Under the pieces are notes generated by a model. The model had not been told where the DNA came from. It ran no database searches and saw only the letters and a program-made list of their open reading frames with translations. Of a DNA stretch of 64,000 bases, positions 12,059 to 23,432 are shown piece by piece; position 1 is the first letter of the stretch, and each line of letters begins with the position of its first letter. The stretch spans positions 1,665,149,385-1,665,213,384 of the forward strand of contig CM062816.1 in the NCBI GenBank assembly GCA_031772625.1. Reading direction: 5' to 3'. A program made the position numbers and the translations under genes. This DNA comes from Pinus tabuliformis (Eukaryota; Streptophyta; Pinopsida; Pinales; Pinaceae).

Positions 12059-12841
12059 TGTTGAGTCTCCAAAATGTCATCCACTTTAACATTTATTTCC
12101 ATGATTTTACCCTCATTCCATAACTCTATAGCCCCATACTCTTACATTAAGTAACCATTTTCATCATTACATGTTTTTATCATTATTATGTTCCAAGTCA
12201 TTGATTTTAAGTATTATAAGTGAATTTGTGATTAAATGTTAGGAAATTAATATATTTTCATTTATATCTAAAACTTTTATGAGTTTTGTGATATTGTAGA
12301 TCTACTTGGAGATTCTAGAAGCATCCTACTTGGCCACCCAACCACAAATTTGAATTTCAAATTCCAAATCATGAAGATTTCTAGAGTAATTATAAAAGAT
12401 CTCAATCATTAACTATGCACATTCAAAGGAGAAGAATCATGGATAAGAGGATTAGTATCTTACATTTTTAGGAGATTGGTTGGAACAACAAGAGATAAAT
12501 GTGGATTAGGAGAGATATAAGGATCTATATTTATTTTATAGTTATCCTCAATTTTTGTATAAATAGGAGTGCACCCTTCATACAAAGGGTTGTGAGTTGT
12601 TAGTTATCAGTTGCAATTGTACCTAGTTAGTGTTGTTGTTAGTGATAGTTGCTAGTTGGAGGTTCCAAGTTCCATCCATGTGGTTTCTAAAGTGAGGAGA
12701 GAGAATTCTTGTAATATCTTGTAAATTCATCTTTATGAAATACATACTGCCACTTTGATCTCCAAGATCTGATATTTTGTTTAGTGTGCTTGCTGAGGAA
12801 AGGAGGGCCCCCATCAACCACATTTTTCACATCTTTGTGCA
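12059..12841 (+). repeat. 5' LTR of a Ty1/copia element
   Basis: Begins TGTTGAGTCTCC and ends TTTGTGCA (TG...CA), 783 bp. A TATAAATA box lies at 12558-12565, followed by a GTTGTGAGTTGTTAGTTA-type transcribed region. A primer-binding-like TGGTATCATAG follows three bases after the end, and copia pol motifs lie downstream on the same strand. No matching second LTR is present in the window, so the 3' part of the element is lost. Confidence 0.6.
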
Positions 12842-12844
12842 TAT

Positions 12845-12857
12845 TGGTATCATAGTC
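12845..12857 (+). other. Copia primer-binding site
   Basis: TGGTATCATAGTC is a slightly decayed match to the initiator tRNA-Met complement TGGTATCAGAGC, placed three bases after the LTR end. Position and sequence support the 5' LTR call. Confidence 0.6.
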
Positions 12858-12939
12858 TAGTTGTTTTATTTCATTTATTTTCATGCAAGTGTGCTTTTAC
12901 TTTTAGAAAGTGTGATTTACTTTCCAATAGTTGTTATTT

Positions 12940-13080
12940 CAATTATGCAAGCGTGGTGAGATTTCAAATATTAAAGTGTGGTGTGATTTCATTTATGCAA
13001 GTGTGGTGTGATTTCAATTTTGCAAGTGTGATTTCAATATCAAGCATGTGTGATTTGTTTTATGAATGTGTGATTTCAAT
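12940..13080. repeat. Short imperfect tandem motif TGCAAGTGTGGTGTGATTTC
   Basis: Variants of 'gcaagtgtg(gtgtg)atttcaat' occur at least five times in 140 bp, within what would be the copia leader. The interval 13081-14115 that follows shows no recognisable gag, only AT-rich sequence with short open frames. Confidence 0.6.
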
Positions 13081-14115
13081 TTCTTTATATTTGGTTTGGT
13101 TTGATTCGAATTAGATTGAATTTTTTTTGTAATTAGTTTTAATTACATTAGATTAATCTAATCTGAAAGATAACCACCTAGTACATATAGTATAGGTATA
13201 CCTTGTCAGTTTATGAAACCACAGGTTGACAAATTAAATGACAGGGATTTAACATACAATTAAATCACCCAACAGTGCATCCACTGGATATTTAATACTA
13301 TTAAAAATTTTTTTTTAGGGGCGTCAATATTATATATGTATCAACATGTCTATTTCAATTACATTATCAAATATTTTTGTTTTATAAAACCAATTTTTTA
13401 ATTGAATAGATGATTATTCAAAACTGGTCGAGTGTGTACTTTAAATACACATAGGGGAACATAGGGGAAATTAATTTAGTTTCAAACATAAATATGCATT
13501 TGAAAGAAGAAGACAACATTTTAGTAGTTTATCAGTAACCATTTTTGGTGCATTTACGTGGAAGGAAATAGTGCTTTATGTTTCCAAACACATTAGCAAA
13601 TTATTACAAGTGAAATGAAACAACATAAAATCCTCTATAAAAACCTACTAACACTCACCCTCTCTAGAAACATTTATTATAAATAAATAAGGGATATATC
13701 TTTCAATGGGATTTCATAAAATCCTTTGCTACAATGTGTTCTCCTTGTAGTGCTTGAAAGTGTGTAGTTTGCTTTGTTTGGAAAATGATGCAATATTGTT
13801 CAAGGAGCGATGTTGTTCAGTAAGGGTATTTTTGTGGCCACTTTATTTTAACTTGATACAATAATTATTGATAATCATAGGTCTTCGAAGCTTCTAGTAT
13901 AGATAATTATGGGGATGGAAAACCACACAATTACAACCTCCTAAATGACATTTGTTTGAAAAAGAAATTTACCTACAAAGAAGATAATGCTATGGTACCA
14001 AAGCTTCTACTATATATATTAGAATGGTTTAAAAGACTTGTGAAACAAGAACCTTGTATATGGATTGAATGATTGTTATCTTGAATTTTATTTTTGCAGT
14101 CATTGCACATATTAG

Positions 14116-15890
14116 AAACAAATTCGTGTTCAATTTTATTCTAGCTCCTACAAATCTTTAAGGTTGTTAGACATAATTCATTGTGATGCATTTGGTCCAA
14201 TAAATTTTTCTTTTGGCCTCTAAGGATTTGTATTATGTGTATCCCATGGTTCTTATTGTTGAAAGACATTGTTATATACTCTTAGAACTAACCCTTAGTT
14301 TTTTAATTCAAGGATATTATCTTTTTTGGAAAATCTAACTAGTATGAAAATTAAGATGTTGATGAGAGATAATGGTGGTGAGTTTTATTCTATAGAGTTT
14401 AATAATTTTTGTAAAGATAATGACATTGAAATATAGAAGAAACTCCAATGCCTATCAATAAAGTGTGTTTGTAGAAAAAATGAATAGAATGTTGGTGTAG
14501 AGAGTTAGGAGTTTTCTTAGTGGATTTGCATTACGAAAAAAGTTCTATGAAGAAGTATTTGTTACATGTTAATTGATTAATAGGTCTCCCACATTAGCTC
14601 TTCTACATATGAAACTTATCGAGGTCTAGATTACCAATAATCCCTCCCTTCAACATATTCATGTTTTTTGTTGTGAGGAATATGATTATGATCCTAGAAA
14701 TAAGGGATCAAATATAGATGGCAAAGTAATGAATTGCATCTTCATTAGTGATAATGTTCTTGTAAAAGGGTGCAAGTTTTGGGATCTTGTGGCTAGAAAT
14801 GTTTGTATAGTATAAACGTTATTTTTAGAGACTTTAAGTCTTCCCCTATAGTGGTACACCTAGAAGAGAATGACAAGAAGTTGGTTGTCCAATTACCACC
14901 CAAGAATAAGAAAGTTGAACTAAAAAATGAATAAGAAGTTTGTGAGGTAATTTTGAGGAAGACAGTTCATAGAGTTTTAAATACTAGGCAAAAAAGTCCA
15001 CCTCAAACTTTCTGGAGGACCACTTAGAAAAGATGGGAACCAAATAGGTATAATTATATTTTTTCTAATTTCATGTATATATTTTCTTCATCTGTTAACA
15101 CCAATGAACCTAGAATAGTGAAGGAAGCAATGTAGATGGAAGATAATGAGTCCTAGAGATTGGCCATAATTTTGTAAATGATTTCACTTAAGGAGAATCG
15201 CACATGGGAATTCATGTGATTACCTAATGGATGGAAACTGATTAGATGTAAATATTTATATGATCTGAAGGAATCCCCTAGAATGGGGTAACAAATTTTG
15301 ATTCTTTTCTGTTGGTATTGGGATTTTTAACATCCAAATGAGATCACTTTACATATTACAAAAACTACCATAGTAATTTCCTTATTATTTCTTTATATGT
15401 AGATGATATATATATTATTATTTGATAACGATAAGGATGCGATTTATGATTTGAATTATCAACTTTTGGCACAATTTGATATGAAGAACACAGGGATACC
15501 AAAATTATCTTAGGAGAGGAGATGAGGAAAGATAGATTAGATATGAGGCTTTGGTTGAGGAAGAGTAACTATGTAAAATATATTTTGTATAATTCTATAT
15601 GTTCTACAAAGATTGAGCATATGCTTTATATTCCTTATGCGAGTGTAGTTAGAAGTTTGATTTATTCTATAGTATATATTAGACCATTTCCCATGTAGTG
15701 GGAAACTATAATCCATTCAAATATTATCCTAGACATGACCATTAGTTTGAATTGAAAATGATCTTCTCGTATTTGAGAAGTACTTATGGATATTCAATTT
15801 CTATGATATTGATGTTTTAGAGGACTCATACTTAATGGATATATGGGGTTATGTAAAGTGTAATTGGGTAGAGGATGTATATAGAAGGAA
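14116..15890 (+). pseudogene. Decayed Ty1/copia pol (integrase, reverse transcriptase, start of RNase H)
   Basis: Pieces lie in copia order on the plus strand. Integrase: KQIRVQFYSSSYKS then LLDIIHCDAFGPIN at 14116-14210 (first catalytic Asp in HCD), and MRDNGGEFYSIEFNNFCKD near 14366 (second Asp). Reverse transcriptase: LKENRTWEF near 15190, then a YVDD region read as YM*MIY with a stop (near 15400), then NDKDAIYDLNYQLLAQFDMK and ILGEEMRKDRLDMRLWL. RNase H: CNWVEDVYRRKSMRGYTFCF near 15860-15915, where the element stops abruptly. Many stops and frameshifts show it is long dead. The missing RNase H end and 3' LTR are replaced by the repeated block. Confidence 0.85.
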
Positions 15891-18602
15891 ATCCATGAGA
15901 GGATACACATTTTGTTTTGAGATTAAGAAATTTATACTTCACATACTAAATGTCCAAATACAAAGTGTTAACCATATATACCAAACTAGAACCTTAATTA
16001 ACATAAACGACTAAGTGCACATGAAAGAATTTAAAGAATACAAAATACATAATGGCACACCACAAATATTCACAAGGCACACATATATTTTACCTTGGAA
16101 ACCATTATCCAAGAAAACACCCAAAATTTGAACTTCGTCACTTATATATTGTCAAGTGGATATCAAAGCTAGATTACAATGAATTTAGACCCTGGTGTGT
16201 AGCTAACACAAATAAATTCATGCAATTGTCAATATTCATCATTTTTTCTCATCCTTATATCATTCTCTATTTATAAAAATGAAAATTCCTATTCCTTAGC
16301 TTCTTGAATCAATATAAAGTAGCTAAAGAGAATTGGAAAATAGTGTTTCATTTGACTACTTAACTTGATTATAGGCACCTATAAGCTTCTCAATTTCTTT
16401 AGAACTTTGAATGAATTAGCTATTTTGGACTTGAGTATGATCATATTGAGTTAACCATCTAATTGTCTCCTCATTGAATTTACTTTTACCATGCTATCAA
16501 TTTTCTATTCTAGTCTATTGTTACATATTAGACCTCTTTCATTCCTAGTAGTCTTACATGATTAGTCATTCAATTGACTAAACATGAGTCGACTAAAATT
16601 AGCTATAAAGAGTACAACATTTTAACATTTTTCCCACTTGTTTTCCTCTTTACATAAAATTCTCATGTTAATATTGTTCCTTTAATGAACTAGAACTTGA
16701 GCCCCAACTACTATCTGCACTAAGAAAATTTATAAGCACTCACCAATTTTGTTAGCATGTCTACAACATTCTTCAGGGTTTCTCCTTTTGTTTGTAGCAC
16801 CTTCTTACCTTCCATGACACATCTAATGAAATTTTTTTGTACATCAATATGTTTTGTTTTCTTATGGTGCTACAAGTTCTTTGCCAAAAAAAATGCACTC
16901 AAGATATGAAAATATATCCTTAGATTTTTTTCAAGCAAACCTCATATTTAAACTAGAACTACCATAAACAAACAGCTTCCCTAAATGAGTAAATGCTATG
17001 TATTTGTGGTAAATGGTTAATAGTTTCAATGCCAATAATTTGGTATTTTTATTTATTTATAAATTTAATATTTTTCTCTTTATTTTTAACTACTATTCTT
17101 TTTTAAATATTATTCCGCCAATAAAATACTTAAAATATATGTTTTCCTATTAAAAATCCCGAAATCAAATTAAAACCCAAAAAAAAAAGGAAGAGAGAAA
17201 GATAAGGAATAAAAACAATATTGGCCAAATCTGAAATTCTTAAAATGTTGTTCCCAACCAGAAAGAAAAGAAAAACCATCTTTATAGATCTACACTTTAT
17301 CTTAGTAATAAAGTTGATAAGATCGCTGCCAATTCACCGTTACTCGGAATCTGCTTCAAATCAAAATAACTGATAAGCGATATGTTTGACCGGTACTTCA
17401 ATAATAGTGTGTCTTAAAAGTGGCTACTTATTGTTTTAGATGAATCATGGTAGATTCATGGCTGACCCATTTACATTTCTAGTTTGTTCACTTCAATTGT
17501 GTGATATAAATTGATGTGATTTCATTTTATATTTGTACTTTGATATTAATTATTAATATAATATCTAAGAAATCAGTTGAAAAATTTTGCTATTATTAAT
17601 AAAAATTGATACATTTTGTCTACATCTTTTATTTACCGAATAAAAAAATTAAATAAATAAAAATAAGTAAAAATATCCTAGAGTGAACCTTATTATTAGC
17701 AACGTGATCTTTTGAAATAAATATTGAATCTTATTATTAGCAACTTGATTTTTTTAAAAACATAGAAAGTATTATGCGAGTGTTTGAGCAAAATATCTCA
17801 CGAATAATATAGCAATATCTTGTTTACATGTGTCCATGAGCAAATTGTTGTTTTGTAATATCGTGATTGTCAGAAGCTTTTCTGACTTATATGTAACCCC
17901 TCCCATTTTTCAACGATCTCCTTTGAAAATAATGAATGATTGAAAGTATGACAGGAAAAGGAATGGGAGGATTATATTTGGAGATCCTTGCGTCCAATCT
18001 ATTTAATATTTAATACCCTAATCTATTATCATCATTTTCAATGAACGTCGTTCACACATTTCACAACGCTAAAGTGCAAATTGTTTTGGAGGATTCGGAA
18101 TCGATTAAAACTTTATGCATCTTTCAACATTATCCTTTGACTATAAGAAAAAAATATTGAATCAATGCAACTATGACCAGCAATAATAGGACCATTGTTC
18201 TAGATTCATGGGCATCATTTTCTATGAACGTCGTTAGATATTTCAGTGTTAAGGTACACATTGGTTTGACCATAATAAAAAAATATTGAATAAATGAAAC
18301 TATGACAAGCAATAATAGGACCATTGTTCAAGATTCATGGGCATAATTTTCTATGAACGTCGTTAGATATTTCAGTGTTAAAATACAAATTGCTTTGACC
18401 ATAATGAAAAAATATTGAATAAATGAAACTATGACCAGCAATAATAGGACCATTGTTCAAGATTCATGGGCATAATTTTATATGAACGTCGTTAGATATT
18501 TCACAGTGTTAAATTGCAAATTGCTTTGTAGTATTAGTAATTGATTTAACCTCTGATTCACATCTTTCAACAGTCTGCTTTCACATATAAACAATTCTAA
18601 AA
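15864..18602 (+). repeat. Duplicated composite block, copy B
   Basis: Direct partner of 6231-8777. The left edge is inside the RNase H of the copia element just upstream, so the junction 'RNase H fragment - unrelated 2.5 kb' exists in both copies and must pre-date the duplication. Copy B is longer mainly because it holds three 129-bp units at 18137-18532. The block contains no recognisable coding region. Confidence 0.85.
18137..18532. repeat. Three tandem 129-bp units inside copy B
   Basis: Units starting TTGACTATAAG (18137), TTGACCATAAT (18266) and TTGACCATAAT (18395) each contain AGCAATAATAGGACCATTGT and GAACGTCGTTAGATATTTCA. Copy A of the block has a single equivalent near 8565-8695. The minus-strand frame at 18130-18324 is a product of this periodicity. 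Confidence 0.9.
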
Positions 18603-18716
18603 ACGGGAGTTTGCTTTCCTAGTTTCCTTTTCAAAGGTTTCGTCGTGGTCTGCTAATGAACAAACTCTATTAACACGTTTATATAATTAAAAGCTATGCA
18701 AAACCCTAACTTATAG

Positions 18717-18735
18717 ATTTTTTTTTTTTTTTTTT
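18717..18735. repeat. Poly(T) run
   Basis: A run of about 18 T lies in otherwise unannotated sequence. It could be the tail of a minus-strand retroposon, but no element body or TSD could be recognised. The interval 18603-19065 otherwise shows no gene. Confidence 0.5.
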
Positions 18736-19065
18736 AAATAGATAAAAAATCCCCCTCATTAACATAATGTCAAGGAAGGTAAATCTATATCCTCTATTGT
18801 GATAAAGAAAGAATGATAATGTATGCCCGCCGTCGGGAGAAAGTAAGGAGAGGATAAGAACAAACATTAGGTACCCATCTGATTTGATTTGATTTGATAT
18901 GAGGTGATATTTCAAAATTTATTGCTGTCAATATTGAATACACCACTGTGAAGTATTTATTCATTAGATAGAAAAAATGGCCCCTCGGCGGCTCTTTGAT
19001 TCACGTTCGGTGCATGACGGTCGTTATCGGGCGGGTATCTTTCACGTTCACATTCCATTTTCAAT

Positions 19066-19227
19066 TTCGTCGATCAACGCAAAACATTTTCAAACTCTAG
19101 TTTCATTTTTCCTAACATTTTGTTGCTAATTAATTATGCTAATTATTATTTTTTCGTCGATCAACGCAAAACATTTTCAAACTCTAGTTTCATTTTTCCT
19201 AACATTTTGTTGCTAATTATTATTTTT
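19066..19227. repeat. Two tandem copies of an 87-bp unit
   Basis: TTCGTCGATCAACGCAAAAC...TTTCATTTTTCCTAACATTT repeats at 19066 and 19153 with near identity, suggesting a recent slippage or short duplication. Upstream (18960-19060) is a short GC-richer stretch without a recognisable gene. Confidence 0.9.
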
Positions 19228-19656
19228 TAGGTGTGATTTATTTTGCAATTGGACTTACTTTCATGAAGTAGGTGTGTGGTCTATATTGGAATTGGATTTG
19301 TTATTAATTATTATGTCTTAGGCCTGGTCTATATTGAAATTGGGCTTACAAGAATTTTAAATTTTTTAAATTCAATTTTTTTTATAATTCCTAGATAAGT
19401 CCATATAATCATATTAAAAATGGGACCTTCAGTATGTCCTAAAACTGTTTCTGCTTGGCTAAGAAATCATCTTCTTAAGACCCATGGAAACAGATTAATG
19501 GCCAAAACCCAAATTCATCTAACAAAAGCTAAAATCTACTCTCTTAAATTCCAATAACTTTTGTTTTCCTGTGACTTGGTTTTCCTCATAACCATAATAA
19601 ATCAACATACATTCAGTGATAGCAAAATATCATTTTTCAATTATTGAATTTCATGT

Positions 19657-20345
19657 GCACGTTTCGACTGGATCTTTGTACCCCCTGTTGACAGACGTTG
19701 AAGCTGCTGCCGCTAAGTCCAACAAATAAGCTGACAGCCGCTAAATAATCTTAGGGTTTGAATAATATATCATAAGGTACGAGGTAATAAGGGTTACTCT
19801 GTATAATTGTTCGATAATTATATAGAGGTTGTCAAGAAACACGAAGAAATGAAAAGTAGATAAAAATAAACGTTATTTAAATGCCTTTTTAATTTTGAAG
19901 ATTTTATATGAAGTTAACAATGTCACAAACTCTTCGTCATCATAGTAAGGTATCGATTTATAAGTAAATTTATTTGATTTAAAGAAGTGAAAGTTAATCT
20001 ATTTCTTATAATATACCTAGTTTAAAAAACTGAAAAAATAATAATCCATTCGTTCTAGACATACAGGATGATTGAACATGTGCACCATAGACGGATGATT
20101 CCAGTAATAGTTTGCGCACTCAAACCAATATCAGTTTAATAAATTTTCTATTATTTAATTTAATAAAGGTTACATTTATTTTATTTAATAAATGTTATAA
20201 TTAATTGGATATCATAATTAATAAATGATTAAATCTTAATAATGTTATTATTCTTAAAAATAATATTATTATGGATTACAAAAGTTTAATATCAAATATT
20301 ATAATTAATATTATTTAATAAATGTTATTATTTGGTAATTGTGTT
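19657..20345 (+). repeat. Dispersed repeat R2, copy 2 (longest)
   Basis: Begins near CACGTTTCGACTGGATCT and includes GACGTTGAAGCTGCTGCCGC, AGAGGTTGTCAAGAAACACG, then the AAGATTTTATATGAAGTTAA block and a TTTAATAAATGTTA-rich end. It matches 22544-22995 in the left half and 11028-11490 in the right half. Spacing from the duplicated block is 1.05 kb here, versus 2.25 kb to the R2 piece in copy A, so both sites keep the order block-then-R2. Confidence 0.75.
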
Positions 20346-22543
20346 GAACAACATTAATTTGTTGAGTTATCAGTTTTTTTTTTTTTTTTTAATTTAACAA
20401 TGTTAAACTTTGCAGATTTTTTTATATATATAAAAAATATATTGATATATATGTTTGTTGCTATTGGATGTTAATTTAGAAATGTCATTGTAAACTTCAC
20501 TGTAATGCTTGAATTTAATACATATTTAATAATGTGGTGAAGTTGTGGGTGACGGCTATTGCAACATTTTAATTGCTATTTGTATTTTATGATAAGTAGT
20601 TTTGTTCAATTTATTAAACATTAACATAGTTTGGTAAAAGTGAATGTGTGGTGAGAGTGAACCATTCACTTAGATTAACTCATGTTACAATATCATATTT
20701 ACATTATCTACTTTGTATAGACTTTAATTTTATTTTCATTATGAATCAATATACCATGATGTAACATGTTATAATGTCAAATTTACATTAGCTCCTTTGT
20801 ATAAACATTAATTTTATTTTCATTATTATAATTCAATATACCATGATGTGACATTTCAAGTCGTTATTGCAATAGATAACTTAAAAATTATATTATTTTT
20901 CATTAAAAAAAATGAGGAACCAAGTGCTCTTTTAAATCTCGCCATACTCATAAATGAAACTTACCGACCAAATTTTTCTTTCCATTAGAAATTTGTTTGT
21001 GTTAGCAAACGCCATTGACCATATTTATGAGGTTGCATACTGTAATATGCTATAATCTTGTGCATTGACCTAAGTCTACTTAAACTAGACATGGACCTCC
21101 AAATGATATGGTTATCACTTCAACCAAACATGGTCCTACCCCTCGAAAGAACCATGAATGATTCAAATTGGCACACGTAAGTGAGATTTTAGAAGTTGAG
21201 AATGGGTTGAATTTAAATGGGTGAAAGTAACATTACTTGAATTTATACACTAAGCAAGAATATTTACAATGCAACCCTTATTCAAATGCCTCATACATTT
21301 TATACTTTTCAAAGTTCAATAACTAAACTAAACACCCATATTTGCTAACTATCCACCTTGTTTAATAATTCAATTCAATTCAATTCAATGTTATATATAA
21401 TATTTTGGTGATTTGGTTTGGGTTCTAAATTTAAATTTTAATAATTATTGATATTGTATATAATAATTTGTATTAATAAATGTTATAATTTAATTAATTT
21501 TATTTAATGTTATATATATTACTTTTTTGAATTGAAATTCAATTCACACAAAATAATATTTTGGCATAGATATTTTCAGTCTATATCTTGATGTTGATAG
21601 ATTCTCTTAAATTGTATGAAGTGTTCACCCATATTTAGAGACATGAAGATTGACAAATGATTTAAAAACTACTAGATCAAATTCAAAATAAAATAAAATT
21701 TATTTGCTAATACTTATTCCTAATAATATATGATAATATATTTTAATAAATAAATTAATAATAAATTTAAAATTTATTTGCTAATACATATGGCTAATAA
21801 TATATGATAATATATCCTAATAAAAAAATTAATAATACATCTAATAAACTTATATTTAAAATTGTTAATGCTTATTTCTAATCTTTGCCCATCATTAATC
21901 AATAAAATAGGTTATAATTCTTACTAAAATTTTAATTATAAATTAAATTAATATTAATTTCAGCATTTTTACAAAACAGAAAATTTTTCTTTTACTTCAC
22001 ATCAAATTCCTAGTTAATCTAATCATTCTCCTTTATCAAATTATCCCATCTTGATATATATATATATATATATGCTTTTAGTTTTATTTTATTAGTTAAT
22101 AATTTATTTGGATTCAATTATTTATTAATTTTGAATTTAACTCTAGATCCTTTATTATCTAATTCATTTTAATGTTTTTGACTTTATTAATTAGTAATTG
22201 ATTTGGATTTAATATTTTAATTAATAATTTATTTGATTTCAATATTTTATTATATTTGAAGTAAACTCTAAACTTTTTATTATTTAATAATTTATTCCAT
22301 AATAAATAATTGAAGGTTGGTCTCCTATTCCTTCCAAAAATTATAAATTTGCATTTAATTCTTAGTGTTTTGATTCCATTTCTAAATATTTTATCATCCA
22401 ATAAGTCCATATAAAAGGGCCTCAATGAACAGTTTGGTTAAAGAAATGTCTCATTTTTCCGTTACTGGAGTTTACCTGCCACATCCTTGGTTGTCAATGC
22501 CATTTCTCGTGTGCCCTTCAAATCGATTATGTTTGATCACCTA
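20346..22543. other. AT-rich unannotated sequence
   Basis: Very AT-rich, with poly(T), AATTC repeats (21370-21390), TAATATATGATAATATAT repeats (21720-21830) and a short (TA)n at 22055-22073. The minus-strand frame 22159-22425 is Asn/Lys/Ile-rich, as expected of random AT-rich DNA. I recognise no gene. Confidence 0.5.
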
Positions 22544-22995
22544 CACGTTTCAATTGGATCTGTCTACAGCCTACTGGCAGATGTTGAAGACGCTGACAGA
22601 CGCTGAAGTTGTTGCCGCTAAATCTAACGAAGAAGCTGACAGCTGCTAAATAATATTAGGGTCTCAATAATATATCAGAAGATACGGGGTTATAAGGGTT
22701 ACGGTATGTAAATTGTTTAATCCTTAATTGTGTAGAGGTTGTCAAGAAACACGAAGAAATGGAGAAAAGAATGTCGAGATTTATAATTTAAATGCCTTTT
22801 TAATTTTGAAGATTTTATATGAAGTTAACCATGTCAGAAGGTTTTCGTCATGCTAAGGTATTGATTTACAAGTGAATTTATTTGATTTACAGAAGTGAAG
22901 GTTAATCTATTGCTTATAATATACCTAGTTTAGAGTGATGATTCTAGCAATAGTTAAGGATATTACTTTTTACTTTAATAAATTCTCTTGTTAGA
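22544..22995 (+). repeat. Dispersed repeat R2, copy 3
   Basis: Matches 19657 onward: ACACGTTTCAATTGGATCTG, GACGCTGAAGTTGTTGCCGC, AGAGGTTGTCAAGAAACACG, AAGATTTTATATGAAGTTAA. The similarity breaks near 22940, before the ATAAATGTTA-rich end; a similar end appears at 23365-23430. The plus-strand frame 22425-22649 runs through the left edge and is probably incidental. Confidence 0.75.
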
Positions 22996-23432
22996 AATAC
23001 ACTTAGTGGTTCAAAAAATCATGATATTAAAATTGAAATGTGATTTACTTAAAATATTATTTTAAGTAACATTACCAATTATAGATATTTGCATTAAGAA
23101 ATTTAAAGTAACATTACCAATTACAGATGTTTGCATTAAGAAATTCAAAGTTAGTCGTTATATGGTCAAATATAACTGTTAGTCGAGGTTTATATAGTCG
23201 TTTTCTAGTCAAGCTTAGTTGTTGGAAGATCTGCTCTCCCTATTTAACATACAACCATGATCTGATTATTCAACTTGCCTTGACGACGAACCACACTCGT
23301 TGGTTCGAAACACGTCAACAATTATATCATAATGTGATTTATGCCGAAAAATCTTCTCATAAATTCTCTTTTATTTAATTTAATAAATGTTATAATTAAT
23401 TGGTATTTAATTTAATAAATGTTATAGTTTAA
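22996..23432. other. No recognisable gene; AT-rich flank
   Basis: Contains a short direct repeat (AGTAACATTACCAATTA at 23067 and 23107) and the TTTAATAAATGTTATAATTAA motif also seen in R2. The open frame 23127-23378 has no recognisable motif. Confidence 0.4.

Noticed and set aside
6231..18602. The two 2.5-kb blocks as LTRs of one retrotransposon
   Set aside because: Both start inside copia RNase H, with no TG...CA ends, no primer site after copy A and no polypurine tract before copy B.
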